Part shown: positions 18,560 through 22,848 of the stretch, in pieces
Numbering within the stretch: position 1 is the first letter of the stretch
Layout: each line of letters starts with the position of its first letter
DNA from: Larix sibirica
Taxonomy: Eukaryota; Streptophyta; Pinopsida; Pinales; Pinaceae
Length of the DNA stretch: 22,848 nucleotides
Assembly (NCBI GenBank): GCA_004151065.3
Contig: NWUY0303992404.1
Coordinates: forward strand, 1-22,848
Direction: 5' to 3'
Position numbers and translations under genes: made by a program
The notes under the pieces: model-generated
Seen by the model: only the letters and a program-made list of their open reading frames with translations
The model's database searches: none
Told to the model about the DNA's origin: nothing

Positions 18560-19740
18560 AAAGCCTCAGCCACTTCCTGGCAATTGGCGACCACTGGCAA
18601 TTGGCGAGCTCCTTATTGGTTCGCGACCATACAAGAAGGCATCGCCACCTGGCATCAAAACATGTAATCAAGTAGCGGGATCGGAACCTCCCTGGTCGAG
18701 TAGCGTCAAAGAAACCTGGGCTCAACCTCTGGTATCTCCTATCGTCAATGCGCCCTCCCTGTGTAACCCAACTGGTAATTACCTCCTGCGACCACCTTCT
18801 GTCAGTCACGATTATCTACGGCATGTTCAATAGGTCTCCTCTTGTGGGCTTACTGGGACTGACCGGTTGTGACTGATTGGTAATCGGCGAAGAACCGAAT
18901 GGCAGTGCCTCAGTCGTTCCCGTACCTTCTTATTCCCGTGTTTGGTGGGTATGGCCCGTGTTGATGGTGACTCGGGTATGCGTTGAAGTTTCCTCCGAAA
19001 AGTGGGAAAATGGGGGACATGAGATACGAATATGGAGTCAATTACTAAACAGAAAAGAAGACATCAAAGAATAAGAAATGCTCCATGGGTTCCAAAAACT
19101 AAAAGAACACATTGACTCTTGGCATGGAATACCGGCATTGAGTGATCGACACCTGAATCAACTAGCGGCAAAGAATAAATCCTGGATGGATTTAATTGAC
19201 GAGTATCGGGTGAAACGTGAATCACCACCTGTAATTGAGTGATCGATACGCCTGGATCGACTAAGGACTCCTTCGTGTCTCTCGGCACCTCCTGTGGATC
19301 GCCTCTTGGCATCAAGTGATTGCTGTGATCAAGCGATCAAAACCTGGATCAAGTGCATCGAATCTTTTTTTAGGAGTACCCCAACATAGAATCTTATCTC
19401 AAATCTTGGATCGACTAGCGGACTGGAAATGACCAGTGTATAATGATTTACGCTCGGCAATGACAACTGGTATAACCAGGGCCTATGACTGAATAGCAGC
19501 TATCGGCAATGATAAAAGACAAGTACTCCTGGCAATGACAACTGGGTATCAACAAGGATTTCATTAAACAACTATTGACTATCAGCACCTTCGGGCATAT
19601 CTGATTGGCTATGATCGACTGTCACTGACTACTCTTGGCACTGACTAGAGTATTCTACTACACCAACCAGAGTTCATGCTACACTGACCAGCTAGCACTT
19701 AATTCATGCACTGACTAGATTAATCATTTTTTCATGCACC
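18560..19740 (+). repeat. Long family A repeat array
   Basis: The array carries the same vocabulary as 10485-11446: CCTGGCAATTGGCGACCACTGGC, AGTAGCGGGATCGG, GAATCAACTAGCGGCAAAG (near 19154), TTGGATCGACTAGCGGACTGG (near 19408), CTCGGCAATGACAACTGG (near 19453) and CTCCTGGCAATGACAACTGG (near 19527). At its end the words change to TTCATGCACTGACTAG units (19672-19740). Frames of 107 codons (18510-18833, GTG start) and 89 codons (18540-18809, minus) run through it on both strands at once and are treated as by-products. Confidence 0.6.
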
Positions 19741-19835
19741 ACCTAACGACAAGAGCTTAATGCACTTATTGAATATAGTTTTCTATTACTGACCGGAGCT
19801 TCTAGGCTCTGTGTGTCGCCCATTCATTTGATTAG

Positions 19836-19930
19836 CGCAGCAGTTAGCGCAGCAGCCACAGTGGATTAGCGCGGTCAAATAGCACGATTAGCCCAGTTCG
19901 AGTAACCAAGCCAAGTATTCCCAGCTGTGC
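19836..19930 (+). repeat. Diverged repeat, partner of 2262-2372
   Basis: GCGCAGCAGTTAGCGCAGCAGCC opens the stretch, and ATTAGCCCAGTTCGAGTAACCAAGCC (19887-19912) matches the distal partner with one indel and few substitutions. Confidence 0.5.
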
Positions 19931-19993
19931 AGTCCAGGTAGGACATTCAAATGTTCCGTAGCATTAAATGAGTTCGAGGTTCAAGATAGAGTA

Positions 19994-20050
19994 GTCGATG
20001 TAGAGGGCCGCCATGGGTTGGGTAGAAGTAAAGGGTCGAGGGTGGATAAC
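19994..20050 (+). repeat. Partial R1 copy
   Basis: GTCGATGTAGAGGGCCGCCAT (19994-20014) and GGGTCGAGGGTGGATA (20033-20048) match the GATGTAGGAACGCCAT and GGGTCGAGGGTATAGA landmarks of R1 copy 1 in the same order and at similar spacing. Upstream parts of R1 were not found. Confidence 0.4.
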
Positions 20051-21600
20051 TGAACAAAGGTGAGTGCAGGAATGACCCGCACCTAGTAGGGAAAGTGGAT
20101 AAAATTCTGAGGAACCTAGGAGTTAGAGCAACCTCTTTTCCTGCCCTCCTTCTTATCGGAATTATGAGCTATTTTATTTTGCTCGGAAAGAAACCGAGAA
20201 CTCGAATCCGACATCGGGAGCAGAGATAGGGGTTGGCTGAGATGGCTGAAATAGCGGGCTGGCTGGATGGATGGATGGGTCTTCGGGTGAGGAGCGGAGC
20301 CGCAGTCAAAGGAAAGGGTGAGAACATAAGCATTGCATAAAACAAACAAAATATAGTAAATTCTCTCCTTATTCATATAGTACCTTCCTTCTCCACAGAT
20401 ATCCGGTATAACCACAGGTCAAACATTATTACCCCATTCCTCCCTGGTTTTCCCCTTCCCCCAATAATCACGTAATAGAGAATGATAGGATTAGAACAGA
20501 TGTAGCGAAATAACTGAATGACGTAACTCTCACCTTAATGAAGAAATGCTAAGGGATGGATCATTACCTCTTTGTTACCTGAGCGAAGGATACATTCTAC
20601 TGGGAATATATAGATCCTTCCTTATAGCTTAAGATAGGACATAGCATAAGAGACAATACTTTTCTCTCATAAATACCCTTTTTATATTATATAATTATTA
20701 ATAATAATGCTTTCAAACCTTTCTTTATTTCTTTCTATAGAGGATAAACAACGAAGGCCTTTCTAACCTTACTTACACAGGAAAGACAGCTAATAACAAC
20801 ACACAAAGAGTCCAGTTACTAATAAGAGTGAGCAAAGAGTAAGTCCCCCATATTAGCAATTCATAAGGCCTAGATTATACGCCATTTAATTTAAGTATAA
20901 TTAAGTATATGGATAGTTTTTTATTTTCCCCTTTTCTCGTACGGAGCCATAGGTAACGAAGGATGGGGAACTTAACCCTCAATTTTCTGAAAATAAAGTA
21001 GGATATTCGATGGTAGCCTAGTATGAGCAACACAAAAACTATATATTACGAGCCAAGGACTAGCTTTCTCTAATACACCACCTAGCATTACCACGGGATT
21101 ACCGCTAGGGCCAGGGGAAACTACTCCAATATTACCACCTAGGATTTGGGGCGCCCAGCCAGTATGAGTAATGGAGTCTAGCACTAACAGTATGTAGCAC
21201 TAGCTATTCAAAAGTCCGTGGAATGAGCTACTAAAGTAGGTAGGTTGAGCGCATGAACCACTAAAAAAAGGGACCAGCCACAGGTTCTATCCATATCTCT
21301 ATCTAAAAACCACTAGAAAAGGCCTTCAAGCTAGACCCTTTTATCCTCTCCCTCCAAGCCTTTCATGCCATGGATCTATCTCCTTCGAGCGAGCTGGACC
21401 CAACCATAAAATAATATTATAGAAGGGTAACCGCTTTTCTGGCTGGCTGATAGAAGTGACTGAAAGAAAAATAAGAACTTCTTCATCGATTCACATTATG
21501 TAATAAGCATGTTGGCTCGACCGAGGAGATCAACCAAATAAGAATCGGGAGGGATCAGGGGGTCGAGGACACTTAGGTAAGGTAAGCACTCGACCTTGCA
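20051..21600. other. AT-rich spacer without a supported gene
   Basis: Minus-strand frames at 20116-20415 (99 codons, includes a hydrophobic segment near residues 20-35) and 20972-21184 (70 codons) show no recognisable family. GGATGGATGGGTCTTCG (20269-20285) recurs exactly at 22767-22783. No tRNA, rRNA or intron recognised. Confidence 0.4.
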
Positions 21601-21666
21601 TTTTACCTACTTCAAACCGAGGGAGTAAAGGATACAGACTCAGCGGGCGATCCGGAAAGGCGTATA

Positions 21667-22116
21667 ATGAGCGCTAATTGGCGACTGACAGCTATTCGGG
21701 GCCTTCCGACCTTAGGATCGATGGCAAAGAGAGGAAGTACCATAAACTTACGATTTCTTTTTCGATCTGCGCCAGGGCAACTGCCCCGCAAGCCCGGCAC
21801 CTTGAAGCAAATTACACATAAAAAGACCAATGCCACCTTATTCAGCTTGGCTTCTTTTTCGTTCACCAAGCAGGCCAGCATGTGCAGGTTATATCCCGAC
21901 CCGACCCATCCATCCACAGTGGTTCGTATATCAGCTATTCTCCAGATCTATTCTCCATCCGGGGAAAGAACAACCACAATGGCTCGTAACTTTCTTTATA
22001 TGACGCTTTCAGGTTTTCATTCAATAAATAAGGAACGGGTCGAACCAATCTCTTCTTTCCTCGGGCAAGTGGCGAACAAACCCATTAAACAAACAACCCA
22101 CTTCCTTCTTTCGTAG
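21667..22116 (+). CDS. Hypothetical 149-residue open reading frame
   Basis: This is the longest ATG-started frame in the window: ATG at 21667, TAG at 22114-22116. The product is basic, begins MSANWRLTAIRGLPTLGSMA and ends in KPIKQTTHFLLS. It has internal Met-Ala starts at residues 19 (MAKRGST) and about 105 (MARNF). No transmembrane segment, repeat or motif stands out, and I cannot place it in any mitochondrial or plastid family. The local base composition is more even than the AT-rich spacer before it, and the minus strand is also open over 21612-21917 (101 codons), which weakens the case for coding. It could be a lineage-specific mitochondrial open frame or a chance frame in transferred DNA. 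No neighbouring gene or expression signal helps. Confidence 0.3.
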   Translation: MSANWRLTAIRGLPTLGSMAKRGSTINLRFLFRSAPGQLPRKPGTLKQITHKKTNATLFSLASFSFTKQASMCRLYPDPTHPSTVVRISAILQIYSPSGERTTTMARNFLYMTLSGFHSINKERVEPISSFLGQVANKPIKQTTHFLLS

Positions 22117-22494
22117 TTGGTTTGATGCCTGATATCGCCACTTAAGTGTTTTATGGCATAGGTCAAGTTGCCAGCTTTGCTTTCAGGGATCACAGCTATT
22201 GTTCCAGCGTTTTTTGAAGGGCAAGGACTCCCCCCTTACTACTTACTGTGAGCCCCACTTTCCTGGGTCATTGAAGGACCTCCCTGGACTGGACTTTATG
22301 GTGTGGGCCGGGTGAAAAATAGTACCTACCTAATTATAGTGTCTGTCTTCAGAATTTGGTTTCGTTTGCCTTCTTGACTTGAATGGAGGAGTGAAAATTT
22401 GGTTCTTTTACTGAGGAACGGAGTGCTTGCACTTGCTTATTTATAGGAGATAACTTAAGGCCTAGAATTTTCCCTCCCCGTTTTATGGCATTGA
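22117..22494. other. Unassigned spacer
   Basis: No gene supported. It contains the second copy of GAAGGGCAAGGACTC (22216-22230; the first is at 1288-1302). Confidence 0.4.
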
Positions 22495-22835
22495 TTAGCT
22501 TTTCAACGTCCTAGTTGTTGAGTCATGATCTGCCCAGCCAGACACCATTGCGACCATTGCTGAGAGTTGGGCCCGATTCGACTTGGGTTTCTGGCCATGA
22601 CTGGAGGAGGCTTTGCATCCGCGTGGCCTGCTTCTGCGCGGCCCGTGGCTCTGCTCCCCTTCTTTACCGCTCTCCATCTTACTGCTCGCGCCCGGAGAGC
22701 CCCAAATCCTGACACAAAGACCCCTCTCTATATGGATAGGGATCGTTGGTATTGCTGGTATTGCTGGGATGGATGGGTCTTCGAGGGAGAACCCGCATTC
22801 AAGCAGTACAAAAACGTGATGTAGTGCCACCTTTT
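22495..22835. other. GC-rich segment open in several frames
   Basis: By eye this is clearly richer in G and C than the rest. Frames of 65 to 111 codons are open on both strands at the same time (minus 22495-22830 is the longest, beginning MALHHVFVLLECGFSLED), as expected where TAA/TAG/TGA are rare. GGTATTGCT occurs twice in tandem near 22748-22765. The abrupt composition change suggests inserted foreign DNA, but no family was recognised. Confidence 0.35.
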
Positions 22836-22837
22836 TT

Positions 22838-22848
22838 CCCCCCCCCCC
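22838..22848. repeat. Terminal C homopolymer
   Basis: The window ends in six T followed by eleven C. Such runs commonly stop sequencing or assembly, so this may be a contig end and the true run length is unknown. Confidence 0.7.

Noticed and set aside
18510-18833. 107-codon gene
   Set aside because: GTG start, lies wholly in the family A array, and the opposite strand is open over the same bases.
1-22848. Bacterial or phage origin
   Set aside because: No long open frames or ribosome-binding-site-led operons; the gag-protease relic is of plant retrotransposon type.

Overview
The window looks like gene-empty accessory DNA of a plant, most likely intergenic sequence of a large seed-plant mitochondrial genome. 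No conserved organellar protein gene, rRNA, tRNA or complete intron could be recognised on either strand. The case for mitochondrion is inference. Reading frames are short and broken, CG dinucleotides stay common even inside repeats (unlike methylated nuclear repeats), many diverged short tandem and dispersed repeat families are present, and there is one decayed piece of a plant nuclear retrotransposon. A repeat-rich genome such as a gymnosperm's would fit, but this is a low-confidence guess. An unplaced nuclear scaffold is not excluded.

Layout, left to right. 1-1000 is a decayed minus-strand reading frame rich in Gly, Ala, Ser, Thr, Asn and Tyr. 1550-2120 holds copy 1 of a dispersed repeat (called R1 here) followed by a CCTGGCA/GATCAACTAGCGG repeat (family A). 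2260-3800 contains several short diverged repeats, including the first copy of a second dispersed family (R2). 3840-4640 has short open frames of unknown meaning. 5266-5968 is the most striking repeat block: six copies of a 25-bp core every ~65 bp, directly followed by an alternating 24/36-bp array that stays open in one frame. 6040-6560 is a purine-rich array. 8860-8980 is R2 copy 2. 10220-11450 is R1 copy 2 with a long family A array. 13033-13175 is R1 copy 3.

13533-14850 is a minus-strand Ty3/gypsy gag-protease remnant, recognised from a capsid segment, a zinc-knuckle-like segment, a conserved linker and an aspartic protease DSGA motif, all broken by stops and frameshifts. A strong 14-bp inverted repeat lies just beyond it. 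15480-16018 is a second decayed Ser/Thr/Ala/Tyr-rich frame, on the plus strand. 17740-17950 and 18560-19740 are further repeat arrays. 21667-22116 is the only ATG-started frame of notable length (149 codons) and is unidentified. The last ~330 bases are GC-rich and open in several frames, and the window stops in a run of 11 C.

No set of genes works together here. What the sequence records is accretion: nuclear retroelement DNA, repeat expansion and dispersed duplication followed by decay.
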